DNA from: Ziziphus jujuba
Lineage: Eukaryota > Streptophyta > Magnoliopsida > Rosales > Rhamnaceae
NCBI RefSeq assembly: GCF_031755915.1
Contig: NC_083379.1
Span: 46,756,001 to 46,820,000 of the forward strand
Direction of reading: 5' to 3'
Length of the DNA stretch: 64,000 nt
Positions 23,200-35,341 of the stretch are shown piece after piece. Below the pieces are notes generated by a model that worked only from the letters and a program-made list of their open reading frames with translations, did no database searches and was not told the DNA's origin. Both the position numbers and the translations under genes were made by a program. The first letter of the stretch is position 1. Every line of letters starts with the position of its first letter.

Positions 23200-24507
23200 G
23201 GCTGGCTGCTGTGTGAATCGTTTTGGGTCTAAGACGGTGTTGGGCTAGGCGAGAGCGAGGAGGCACTGTGTGTTCCAGTCCATGCATTTAATATATAGAA
23301 AAATCAATGCTTTTTATTTTTTATTTTTTAATTTCAGTTTTATAGCTCACTCACTCACTCACTTGGAGGAAAAGTACACGTGGGGGACACATCATTCATA
23401 TTCAAGCTTATTTTATTAGTTATTTAACTTTTTCTAAATCATTTATGAATAACTATGTAAATAATTGCACTTTTATCCAAATGTGAAAAATGGACAATAA
23501 TAGGAGGAATGAAATGCACGAACCAATTAAAAAAAAAAAAAAAAAGGAATAAAAGAGGATGGAGAAAAATAATACAAACAAAACTACTTTAAATAAATGG
23601 GATGCAGCTTGTATTACTTTTCTTTTGTTTTCATCTTTTTCTTTTTTTAATTTTGTGCTTGGGATACTGGGGATCGAATAAAACCTTTTTTTTTTTTTTG
23701 GGGGGGGTAATGGTAAAAAGTGCTTTTTTAGAAGTGTGGAAACCCAAGACGTCTCAAGCGTGCGCTCCACATCACTCATCTGATGGTGATCCACCTCCTT
23801 TCTAGCTAGCTTTTCCCAAAAGCAGCATATACCCTCACACAAACATCCCATAATGGGATTATACATTTTTTAACAAATCAAATTATTACTTTTTCCTTTT
23901 TCTTTTTGCTAAATAATCAAATTATTACTATTAAATAATTCATTCATTCATTAATTCTATTCTATACGGCCCAGGTCATAGTATCCTGAGCACGGTCCGG
24001 CCTGTGTTTCATATATAAAGCCCTATAATAATGGGCCCAAAAGTTTGAAGCACATTTCGTTTAATTTCCAATGGGATAGGCACAAAAGTCAAAATTCATA
24101 ATCTTTTGAGTTTACTTTCTTCTTTTTGGATTACTGTTTCTCCTTCAGTTACACTTATTTTTCTTTACTCATACATATATGTATATATACTTGAAAAAGA
24201 TTGGAAGTTGGTAATTTATAATTCATAAAAGTTTCTAAGCAATATTTATATATTCCAAAAAAAGAAAAAAAAGGGGTTTTGTTAACTATAATTTTATTCA
24301 TGGTGATGGTGTATAAAGTATACGAAAATTTCGTTTTCTGTTAATAAGCGCCCGGGTCCAATTTTCCTCAAAATCAGGGGCTAAGTTATTTTATTTTATT
24401 TTTGTTATTTTATTCTCAGGCTTCAAGTTCGTTATCGTCTAATCCGTTGGCTTTTTTCTCAGTCGTACAAACTGAGACACAGACAGAGAAAAAGAAAGAA
24501 GCAAGGT
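23200..24507. promoter_or_regulatory. shared upstream region of divergent ABCC13-type and LPA3 genes
   Basis: About 1.3 kb separates the start codons of two divergently transcribed genes. A perfect G-box (CACGTG, 23377-23382) lies about 180 bp upstream of the ABCC13-type start; a (CACT)n-like tract precedes it. The remainder is AT-rich, with poly(A) at 23529-23546 and poly(T) plus poly(G) at 23684-23707. A lysine-rich minus-strand frame across this stretch is a by-product of those tracts. The first exon of LPA3 is preceded by gagaaaaagaaagaagcaag, a likely leader. Confidence 0.45.
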
Positions 24508-27500
24508 ATGGCTATGGCTGTTTTGACATTCTCGTCGCCCACTTGCTTACTCTGTCCTCTTCGCCATTCTAAGTTTTCTAACCACTCGCTTCTCTCTCAC
24601 AATCGTTCCTTTACTTCACTTCCCACCGCCATTCCCGTTGTTGCTTCGTCTACCTTTCGAGCTTTATCAGAAGACAGCAAAATCCGGTGCGTTAGCAAAG
24701 AGCAAGCTTCCCCTGTACCGGGCTTCGATCCAAAGGCTGGAGTTTCAGTCTACAAGCCCAAATCCTATGAAGTTCTCGTCACAGATGCTGCAAAATCCCT
24801 TGCTTTTGCTCTCCAGGATGGAAAGACCCGCTTGGAGATTGATTTCCCGTACTTTTTTTTTTCTCTGTTTCTCAAAATGCTTCTTGTACAATTCTGTGTT
24901 ACATTTTCTAGTGTTCCTTGCCTTCTATTTTTTCCTTATGGTTGAAAGAAATTTTAAATTCACAATAATTTTGATTCCCTTTATACCCATTTCGAAATTC
25001 TCAATTTTGAGCTTGTTCTATGAGTTATTTTGGATTTTTCTTCCTGGTTACATGACTTGAAAATGAAAAAGCCACTGGTTTCCGAGCAGTGTCCGGATTT
25101 AGATACGTTTATGTAAGTGAAGGGAGCTTTATGGGTTACATATATTGTTTACTAGGTTGTTAGGTAAATTTTTGCATGCTAATCGTTTTGAGGTACTTTG
25201 TATTTAGAAATACATTGGGGACATGTATTTAAAACTCTAATGGCTATGGAAATGCACATGTCTGGCAAGACTTAAAAATATTTTCATTAGGGAAATAGAA
25301 GAAAAAGAAATGCACTTTGAATTTGGATAGAGAAGCAAACTAACTTACATTACATGTTCTTCCAAGTTATGGTTATATATGTCTTATGTTTTCCACCTCA
25401 TTGTTCTCTCAACTAATACTTTGTTACTTTTTCTATTTCTTGCTTGTTCCTTGGTTCCTTTATGGATAATGTATCCAGGCCACTGCCTAGCAACATTTCC
25501 TCCTATAAGGTACCTCTCTTTGCTTTCAAGTTTCTTAGGTTACGGAATGCTTTGTCATGAGCTATACTTCTCATTATTGTTTCCTGTAATTGATCAAAAT
25601 GAACCCTGTTGTGACTTTAAGTAGCCACTACCACTATTTGTCATACTTGTTTCCTTTCTGTTTTAGTTCCCCTAAGGTTATTTATTCTGGGATAGTACTA
25701 AAGGTCAAACATGTTATTTTTGTTCTTTAATGAAGTCTTATCAATGACAGTGCTATGGCTAGTTGATGATACATATCAATCTGAATACATGATACATGAT
25801 TTTCTCGAATTCCTAAAAATGTAAAGGGATCTTCAGATGATTTCATAGATGCCAACATCCAACTTGCATTGGCTGTTGTAAGGAAGCTCCAAGAAAGAAA
25901 GGAAACCAGAGCTTGCATTGTAAGAAGACTCGTGCTCTCATATATATGGTAGTACCTTCTATTAGAGATATGTTATTGATTTTTCATTTTGTTTTAAATT
26001 CAGGTGTTCCCCGATCAGCCAGAAAAACGCAGGGCCACTGAGCTTTTCAAGACAGCTCTGGACTCGGTAACAAAATAACTCAGTCTCCCTGTTGTCTAAA
26101 CTCTGTGCTCTTTTTTTGGGCTAGGGAAATTTTCCTTGTCTTTGGCTGTTTACTAAAAACCTATTTTCTGTTTCAAAAACAAATTGTTATGAAAATTATT
26201 ATCAAAACCATTTTATTTAGTTCTGTTTATTTATTATTATTATCTTTCTAACAAACAAGTCCAAATAGCCGGAACACCTTTAAGATTAAATTCCTTGAAT
26301 GCCTTGTTTTGATTATAATTCTTCTTTCAGATTGATGGTATAACCATTGGTACTCTGGATGATGTTCCCAGTGGTCCTGTCAACACATTCTTCAAGTCCA
26401 TAAGGAACACACTTGATTTTGATTTTGAAGATGAGTATGAAGGTCTGTTCTTGCCTCCTAGGATTATATTATTTTATTGTTTACTTGAAGGTCTGTTCTT
26501 GCCTCCTAGGATTATATTATTTTATTGTTTACTTTCTTAGCTATGCTGCTTGCTATCTTTTTGAATCATGTGAATGTTCCATAATAACGTCTGGAGACTT
26601 TTAAGTTAATACTTTGTCATCTCTTACAATTTCAGGTCGTTGGGTTTCCAGTGAACCTCCTTCTCTTTATGTATTTATTAATTGCAGCACACGTGAACTT
26701 GCTATAATAGAGAAATATGTGGTATGGAATTTTCACTCATGGAAAGTTCTCACACCCGTCATAAGTCCTTGACTTTGGAACTTGTTCCTAATTAAGCTAT
26801 GATCATTATTTTATGCTGGTTTATTTTTTCTACTGAATCTGTAAAGAACGTGCAGGAAAAATTTGCTAAGTCAACTCCAACACTTCTGTTTAATCTTGAA
26901 CTTGATACATTGCGGTAATTTTTATCCTTTCTTGATCTTTAATGAAAAATCATTTTGTTATACTTCCCCATACACTGTTGTTGTCAATTAGAAGCTGTTA
27001 ACTTTGCAGTGCTGACTTGGGCCTTCTGGGATTTCCAACCAAAGATTTGCAATATCGATTTCTTTCGCAATTCATTCCAGTGTTCTATATTCGAACCAGA
27101 GAGTACTCAAAGGTACACCTTACTCATTTATATCATTCATGTGTTGCTAATTCTTTGTATCTAAGTGCAGCTTTCAGTAACCATGTGTTTGTTAATTCCT
27201 AAGACAGTAGCAGTAGCACCTTATATTGTGAATTACAGTGGAGCTCTGTTCCGTCAATACCCCGGTAACTAATATGTTGCTTAAAAGCTTACTTTGTAGT
27301 ATTCTTGTCTTCTCCTTTACTTCCTAAATTATTTCTATCTTTTTTACGTTAATTGAAAATAAAAACTGTAGTAAACTCTGTAATAATGCTTTCTCAAAAG
27401 TCAATCTAATGCTTCCCAGGGTTTTAGGCCATGGATTTTGTTTCTGTCCCTGATCTTTTTAACTTGTTTATTTCATATATTAGAATTTGCCCAATCTATG

Positions 27501-27954
27501 TATTGTCATACTGCATAATTCTCTGTTCAAAATTTTTCAGGGCCATGGCAGGTAATGCTTAAACAAGCAGATGGTTCTTATGCTTGTGTAGCAGAGAGTT
27601 CAACTCGCTTCACACTGGGCGAGGTATATTTCTGTTTCAAAATCCAATTTGCATTTGCTCTTTTTTCTTAAACTGTTCCCTAGTAATTTCTTGAACTTTG
27701 AGGTTAATTTTTCAGTGTCTTGTGTAGACAAAGGAAGAACTGCTGAGGGTCCTAGGACTACAAGAGGAAGAAGGAAGCTCACTAGAATTTCTTCGTAGAG
27801 GCTATAAGGTTTGCTTACTATAAGTAGTTTCGTCTTTTGGTTATGTTAGAATGATTTTAAGATCCATCAATTGGTTGTAAATCTGACATTTCAGGCTGCT
27901 ACTTGGTGGGAAGAAGACGTTGAATTAGAATTATCTTCTGAATGGCGTAGTTGA
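24508..27954 (+). CDS. LPA3: LPA3, chloroplast photosystem II (CP43) assembly factor
   Basis: LOW PSII ACCUMULATION 3 is a stromal DUF1995 protein that, with LPA2, assists insertion of CP43 (PsbC) into photosystem II in Arabidopsis. Twelve exons join in phase: 24508-24848, 25479-25509, 25827-25919, 26004-26066, 26331-26442, 26636-26721, 26856-26914, 27010-27112, 27204-27264, 27541-27623, 27728-27808, 27895-27954, giving 390 residues. The first 60 or so residues are Ser/Thr-rich and poor in acidic residues, as in a chloroplast transit peptide. The conserved part begins at [20 protein letters not shown] and includes [83 protein letters not shown] and the C-terminal [17 protein letters not shown]. 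Odd feature: a 48-bp tandem duplication at 26438-26533 repeats the exon 5 donor site (see findings). Confidence 0.94.
26438..26533 (+). repeat. 48-bp tandem duplication spanning the LPA3 exon 5 splice donor
   Basis: Two perfect copies (26438-26485 and 26486-26533) of a unit beginning tgaaggtctgttcttgcctc. The first copy starts in the last bases of exon 5 and contains its donor GAAG|GTCTGT (after 26442); the second contains the same donor context after 26490. Because 48 is a multiple of three and the inserted stretch has no stop in the LPA3 frame, use of the second donor would add 16 residues without shifting the frame. Confidence 0.95.
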
Positions 27955-28527
27955 GTAGGGCAGTATCAAAACAAAAGTTCTCAACGTGATCGAGATCTCA
28001 GTGATAAAGAGATCAATGATAGCTGATCTGATATGCTCGGAAATACTCATGAACTCAGGGAAAGGATTTCAGGAAACAGGAAGATTCAGAAGATTTGCAT
28101 TGGACTTCCTACAAAAACTACATTCAATAGGAAGAAAATCAAATGAGACAGGAGAGAGCTGGAGGGTTTGGAAAATCATACCTTTATTTTTAAGAATAAA
28201 AAAATTAAAAGGAAAAGGATTTCTTTCCAACAGAAAACACTTATATGTATGATATTCCATGAGACTCTAATAATGTCTATGGAATATCTCATTAAACTTG
28301 TAATCTATTCGATCTCCTATAATCACCAATCAATATGGATCAACATGTAAGTATTTACTATATAACCAAATCCTTTTGGCATATTTACATGAAACTGCAA
28401 TGAGAAAATTGCCAACCAGCACATACTAATACAATTTGGACAGTTTCAATGATATGCAATCTGTACAGAAAGAGCTAACAACGTCAACTTAATGGTTTTA
28501 ATCATTAAAATAAACACAAAATCAAAT
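27955..28527. other. short intergenic region between convergent LPA3 and CNGC genes
   Basis: 573 bp between two stop codons facing each other. It must contain both 3' UTRs; no open frame or repeat of note is seen. AATAAA-like hexamers occur in the A-rich stretch near 28193-28210 on the plus strand. Confidence 0.6.
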
Positions 28528-31500
28528 TCAATTAGCATCATAAATCGAGAAGTCAGGTTCAGAAGGCTTCCTCAGAATTATATTACTGGTGCTACTTGCA
28601 TCGCGAAGCCTATGACCACGAAGAGCATTTGCTGCAAAACGGGAAGCGAAAAAAGTGGCATGAAGCCTCGATGTGCTACTAACTCTAGCAAGTAAAGCCT
28701 TCCTATCTTCTTCCTTACTATAACCAAACTCTTCTTCATCTTCTTCCTCCTCTTCTTTACGCCGTTGCTCTGCCAATTTTCTCCTCGAATGCCGCCGCCA
28801 CGCAGCTTGGATAAAAATGGCAGCCCACGTTCTCCACTGCTGGGAGTAGAAACGAAATGTATGCTGAACCTGTCTGCTATGAAGACGTCTAAATTGACTG
28901 GCAACAAACTTCAACTCCTCTGCCTCCAAGGCAAAAGCCTCCACCTCAGTTAAAGTATTCACAGTTCGTGTAGAAGATGGCAAACTCGAACCAGCTTTCG
29001 GGTCCAGGGCCCATGTTAAAAGCTCTTCTCCGCAGAAATCACCTTCTTTTAAAAAACCTCTGTTGAAAAATCCACTCCTTCCACCATCTGTAGTCACACT
29101 TTCTAACCTGCCTCGGATGATGAATAGCATCTCATCAACTGGATCACCTTCTCGGACTATATACGTATGTTCAGTGTATAAACTTGGCTTTAAACGCTCG
29201 CAAATGGCATCAAGTAACCGCTCATCCATATTGGCAAAAAGAGGAACCTGCATACAAAGCCATTGGCATTGCAGCACATATCTCTTTGGGAAACAAAATA
29301 CAAACATTTCATTGATGAAGAAGAAACAAATTTGTATAGCAAAAAATGACTACATTTACTTACCCGTCTCACCAAATTCAAACAAAGATGTCGTTTGATG
29401 TCCCTCCTGAGATCTTTGGGTAGACTATGGACTATGCTTTCCTCATCTACACCTCGAGTCTCCAACCACTTGTATTGATTATAGCGTCGAACTCTTTCCC
29501 TAAGATCTTGTGGAAGCAAGCGGTGATGCATCCACTGCTCAGAGTCGCGCCTTTTGATCCTCATTTCTTCAAGACGAATTGTCATGGACTGAAGGTTTGT
29601 CTATGGAAATTGCAAGTAACTTCAAACCTCAAAATTACAACGGAAAGATACAAGCAGTAATATTTGTTCCATGGTAAGGAACTAGATTTGATATATAGAT
29701 TATTTGACTTTGCAGATGGTTTTGAATTTGTTTAAAATTTCAATGGTTATAGATTTGTTTCGAACTGATTGTTGGATATAATCATTGTCAACTTAAGTTT
29801 GAATGGCCTAGACATGAAAACCAAACACAAATTTGAAGAGAAACTTACAATATAATCATAGTAAAGACATCAAACACATACATATATTCTCTACTTATTT
29901 TCTGTTAATGATAATTGGTTTGATGTTAAAATAATTGTTGAGATGAGCAATGATCTTCACACTTCCTAGCATCCTCATCTGAAACTAGATATATGAAAAG
30001 CACCCACAAAATAAAGTAGTAAAATCTACCTGTATATTTCCAATTAGAAGCGCAAAAAGGGTGAGGCCAGCAATGCCTATAGCTATGGAAAAGAGAACCT
30101 CTAAAGGATAGGTACTTGTTTGAAGCCCTTGACCAAGTGTACTGTAGAAAGTAAAATGAGAACATGTTCAAATTAAAGGGAGAATTTGAGAGGAAAAAAA
30201 GGAAAATTGCAATTTTTCTGACTAATTTGTGCCCAGAAAATTAGAGAAAATAAAGAGTTCATGTTAAAAACTCGAGGAAAAAAAAAAAAAAGAAGAAGGA
30301 AATATACCTCAAATTTTGCACTCCCCACCACAAACAATAAAAAAATTTGGAGAAAAAAGCCCTGGATTCAACAATTCGAGACGATATAGCTTGTGTATAG
30401 ATGCCGTAATTAAAAGATGAATCATCATCGAACACAGAGCAGTGGCTATTAAGAACATCCTTACTTATTTTTTGCCATTGTCTATAGCCTTCCACATGCT
30501 TATTGTCACAGTACAAATATTCTATCTTACATGTTCCTGTTCTAGAACAAGCATCTCTCCAGCATGTGTCATTACGTTCCACAGCTAGTAAGTACCAAAT
30601 AGCCCCTGTGATCTGCCAAATTTTGTCCATACAAAGCAAAACGCAGTAGATTTAGCAACTCAGGCATATAATATATATATATATATATGTATATTTTGAA
30701 AACAAAAAAGAAAAAGAAAGAAAAGACATGAATTTGCCACATGAGAAAGACACTTACTTGACCAGAAAGGAAAAACCATAGCAAATAGTAAGCAGCACCA
30801 GCCCAAGCACTTTCAGCAAAAGCACCAGCTGACTTTTTAAGATCTGAAGTTAAAGGAATCAATCGAATAAATCTTGGAAAGAACTGAAAGCACACAATTT
30901 TTAGCAATGCCTGTTTTGTAGACAATACATTGGAACCATCTGATTTCGTAATATATCTCCATACCACAAACTGCATATAAACTAACAAAATTACTTAGTA
31001 AAAAAGCAAACTTTTGCTCCAATATTCCAATCTTAATGGCATATATGCAAAAGAAAACAAAAAGATGGTTTTCCAAACCTGAGGTAAGGGTAGGACAGCT
31101 AACAAATCAACAAAGAAATAACGATGAAGATACCGATTAGCTATCTCTTTAGAATCAATTACAAGTTCACCTCTTCCAAAAACTCTAGAAGATGGTGCTA
31201 TAAAAGCTGTTCGGAATTGAAAAAACATGCGAACGAGGTAGAATGAATCCATTATTGTCCGCAGAGTAGTTGTTGTGGTTGATAGACTTGTATCCATACC
31301 AAGGCAATTTGATTTATGATTGAAGACAGGAAGATAGAAAAACAAAGGATCAATAGAAACTGCAAAAATGCATGAAATGACCAACAGTCTATTCCAAAAC
31401 AGGAGAGACTTGTCTTGAGGATCAAATATCATTTTCTCAGAAACTTTAAGATCTTCTGGGAAAACCATCTTAGTGACACCAGTCTTTAATGATCTACCTA

Positions 31501-31891
31501 TGGTTTTCAGTCCATCTGACCCTTTCTTCATTTCGAACCTGAAGGATTTTGCTGCATTCTTTCTCGAACGAGAAGTGAAAGGCAAGCCCTCTATATTAAA
31601 TCTGGTTCTCTTCATCCTAACAGCTGATGCTGACGCTGACAATGTAGAATCTAAATCGTCCAACCTACAAATATTACCAAAATCAGATTCTACATGTTCA
31701 GCTTCAAACGCCTATTACTTTTGCTTATATAAAATCACCCCCACCTCTACATTTTTCTCTCGAAAAAATGGGAAGTTTTTAAGTCATTTTATGGGAAGGA
31801 ATAATATTAGATATCAATGTTCATTTCCATACCTAACGAATTTCTCCCTTTGACCGCCAATATACTGAGACTTGTAACCAGAATCAAACAT
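28528..31891 (-). CDS. cyclic nucleotide-gated ion channel, CNGC5/CNGC6 type
   Basis: Plasma-membrane cation channel gated or modulated by cyclic nucleotides and calmodulin. Seven exons join in phase: 31833-31891, 31079-31664, 30758-30970, 30308-30612, 30030-30141, 29364-29600, 28528-29247, giving 743 residues. The start MFDSGYKSQYIGGQREKFVR followed by LDDLDS is characteristic of the CNGC5-9 group. Visible parts: S1 around residues 107-131 (LLFWNRLLVISCIFAVSIDP), pore region YCLWWGVQNLRSTLGQGLQT (filter G-Q-G, about residue 390), C-linker QTSTYP to DLRRDIKRHLCLNLVRR, the cyclic-nucleotide-binding domain with EGDPVDEMLFIIRGRLES and EGDFCGEELLTWALDP, and an IQ calmodulin motif FIQAAWRRHSRRK followed by an acidic EEEEEDEEE tract. 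A 5' UTR exon may lie near 32622-32735, where a GTAAGT donor follows on the minus strand. CNGC6 and CNGC5 orthology cannot be separated here. Confidence 0.93.
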
Positions 31892-31999
31892 TTTGAAGAA
31901 CCGATTGAATAGGTTCAGGATTCAGAAGTAAGTTCCAAATCAAATCATTTACTACCAACCAAACAAAAATCAAATTTAATCAGTAGAAATTGTTGCATG

Positions 32000-32030
<31 letters not shown>

Positions 32031-33434
32031 TAGGTCAGAATTTTCATGGTTTATTTGTATCAAAATATCATGCTTGTATCTCTGTATGCACAACCTGATT
32101 TATGTCCTCTTGTTTATATATTATATGGCTATCCAACTAATCAGCCATTAATGCTTTTGCAATCATTATTGAAAGTAAACAAAAAACAACTGGAAAATGG
32201 TTGTCAAAGTCACCGTACACTAAACTTAGCCAGACTCTTTTCTGGATTTAATCAATAACCCAAAAATCTCCATTCCTGGAAACATCAATCACTATTCTTC
32301 AAAATGCCAAATCCCAGCAAGTCATATCTCAGCATCAAGAACCATATCCCCCATTGCAATTGCTTGACTCTTGTTCATGTCTAACCAGCTAAAAACTTTT
32401 GCGCTCAAAAATTTATAAAGCAAAAAAAAAGTCGCTTTGTGACATTTTCATAAATATTTGGCATTCATATAGATTAATTAATATCCAATTTGCACCCAAA
32501 TTTCAGCATTTACAAATGGAATAATTATATCAAAATAAATAGATAAAGAATTGATCAAGAAAGGTTTAGTAATGCCAAAAATTATAAATGCAGCTCTGGA
32601 AAAAAAAAAAAAAAAACTTACTATGATAATTATAATCTTTGATGCTAAAAGGTTTAATCAATAACAAATCATCATCTGCAGGTGCATGATAACTTGCTGA
32701 GATTGGGGATGCAGAAGAGGAAAAGGGATGAAATTAAAGGCGTGTAATTGGGAATGTTTGCTCTTCAGGACGTTGGACAGTTGGATAGAGGTTTTACTTT
32801 CAACCGTTATAACGGTTTTTGCACACTCCTACTTGTCTCTCTCTAATTGGTTCCTTAAACACCGAGCTACTCCACCGATGGACAATTATTGGGCCAGCCC
32901 AATTTCTGGTTACACAGTATTAGCTTCTGGGCACTATCTTGAATAATTTCGGGCCCCATCCATTATTCAGGTACAAAATTGAGCCCACAAAAAATATATA
33001 TATATTTTCTTTTATCATAATATGTTGTTCTTTTTATTATGCGCAATTTTATTACTAGAGAAGAGAAGTGACTAAATAAATGTCAAAAGTTTTTTGTTTT
33101 GGTAAATAACAAACGTCAAAACTTGTTTAAATGCTTTAAGACCAAAAAATCTGTGTCCTCAAACATCCCATCCATGACAACTAAAAAGGAAAAAAAAATA
33201 AAAAAGAAAAAGAAAAAAAGGCAATTGGAAAGGATTTTATGCAACTTCGTTTGGGTGAGATTCCATCTGAATAGGAGCTTAATGATGCTTTAAATTGGAT
33301 TTTTACCATCTAATTGAATGGTACTCAACATTTTTCTTCTGTCATGTTTAATCATTAATCATTATATTTACTTTAAAGTAGACTTTTCAATTATTTTGCA
33401 GATATTTCTTTCCATTGAATTGTCAATCAAAATC

Positions 33435-33469
<35 letters not shown>

Positions 33470-35293
33470 GGAACACATATATATTTTTTCTTTAAATTGA
33501 CTTTGGCATTGTGTTTTAATCAAATGTCATACAGCCTCGCTTTCTCTAGGAAGAAGTATTTGGTATTTGTCAATTTATTGAATTCAACATGGAATTTATT
33601 ATTGAGTTTCAAAAGCCAATGTTCCAGTTGATATTAATGTTGGATTTTGTTTTATTTTTAAAACTCAACCCAAATTTCATCAGGAGCCAAAAAAAAAAAA
33701 AAAAAAAAAAAAAAACCAATCCAAAAGTAAGGAGCTAAAATAATGTAAATACAGCATTGGCTGTTAGCGGTAGGCTTTAGCCAGCAGAGAGCTGCAAAAA
33801 GTGCTACAAGTCAAAGCTTATAATAACATTCATATCAATCCAATTCTAATTTATTCTGATGTCTACGGGATTTCTGGGCCTTAGATCGATCAAATATAAA
33901 TAAAACACAAAAAGAGAAAGCAATAACAGATTAAAAAAGAAAAAAGAAAAAGGAAGACGATGAAAGAATAAAGTAAAGAACTAAAGACTGTCTATACTTC
34001 AACTTTAATTAGCTTACATAAAGTCTGGATAAGATTACATTTGATTAAATTAATTAGAAGCTCCAACTTTTTTTCTACACAAATTTCCTTCACCATAAAA
34101 AGAAATACAAAAGAAAATAAAAAGGTTAACCAAAAGAAATAAATAAATAAATATAATAAAGATCATTAAGTTTTAGTGTAATAATAGATATTAAATTTTT
34201 AATTTTTGACCAAAGAAACTAATATGCATATAAAATTTGATTAAAAAAAATATATTCCTCTATTATTAATGTTAATTGTAAAATTGTTAGGGGAAATGCA
34301 AATAGGATATATATATATATATATATATTTGAATAGATCAGAAAATTCGAAAATTCTTATAGATGAAGCAAGCCAATATCCTAGCTAGTTAGGCATATAC
34401 TTAATATATCATAATTTTTCCTTTGGCTTCTTTGATTTAAATAAAATCCCAAAAGGCAAATCACACTCACTTACTTGTTTATAACTGAGTTGAGTTGGAT
34501 CATTTCTCATAGCTTTGACAAAACCTTTTTTTTCCTTTTTTCTTTTTTTAAATAAGGTCGGTAGCATATCCCCACTAGATCCTCTTGTTGGTGTGGGGTT
34601 ATATAGTTTGTTTATCAATTAAATGTTACACCTTGTGTCAGACATAATATATTTGTTAGAATGCATGGGGGTATTGCCCCATATGGTGGATCCCTATTGA
34701 TAATAATTTGCAAAACTATTATATCATGGATGCATGATTAGCACATCTTAATAATTAATGTATCCTTAGATCTTTGAGTATATCTGTCATCTATTTTATT
34801 TTATATTAATGGATTACTGTTATCTATTTTATTTTGTATAAATGGATTTCTCACTCAAATAATATCCACTTTTTTTTTTTTCCTGAAATACTTTCATCTT
34901 TATTTCAAATTTCTTATCTAATAATTTTAAGTGCCATCTATCAATACCTCCACTTTCTCTATTCATTATATTTATTAATTCTTTCAAGGATCCATTTCTC
35001 TTTCCCTCTTTTTTTTCCCTTTTTTTTTTCATTTTTTAATAGTTATCGCTTCCAAGATTAAAGAAAACAAAAGAAGACAGAAGAAATTCGGAATATATGG
35101 CTTAAGAAGTTGGTATTTCTAGAATATAAATTTATATAATTAACGGTGCCCATTCATCACATGTCATGTTTAATTTGTGATTGAAGAATATATTATAATC
35201 ATTTGTTTTTTTTTTTTTTTTTTTGGGACACAAAAGAATATTTTACAATCTCAAAAAACCTTTCTATTAGTTGTCGGACATATGGATGATGAA

Positions 35294-35341
35294 CCAATCT
35301 CTTAATTCCACCTGTTACCAATCTCTTAATTCCACCTGTTA
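35294..35341. repeat. 24-bp perfect tandem duplication
   Basis: The unit ccaatctcttaattccacct plus four bases occurs twice back to back (35294-35317, 35318-35341) without mismatches, in intergenic DNA. Confidence 0.9.

Noticed and set aside
23453..23866. 137-codon Lys-rich minus-strand frame
   Set aside because: Built from poly(A/T) and poly(G) tracts (KKKKR and FFFFFF runs), with no family resemblance.
28069..28350. Small genes between LPA3 and the CNGC gene
   Set aside because: Short overlapping frames on both strands in a 573-bp convergent spacer, AT-driven and without family resemblance; the space is needed for two 3' UTRs.
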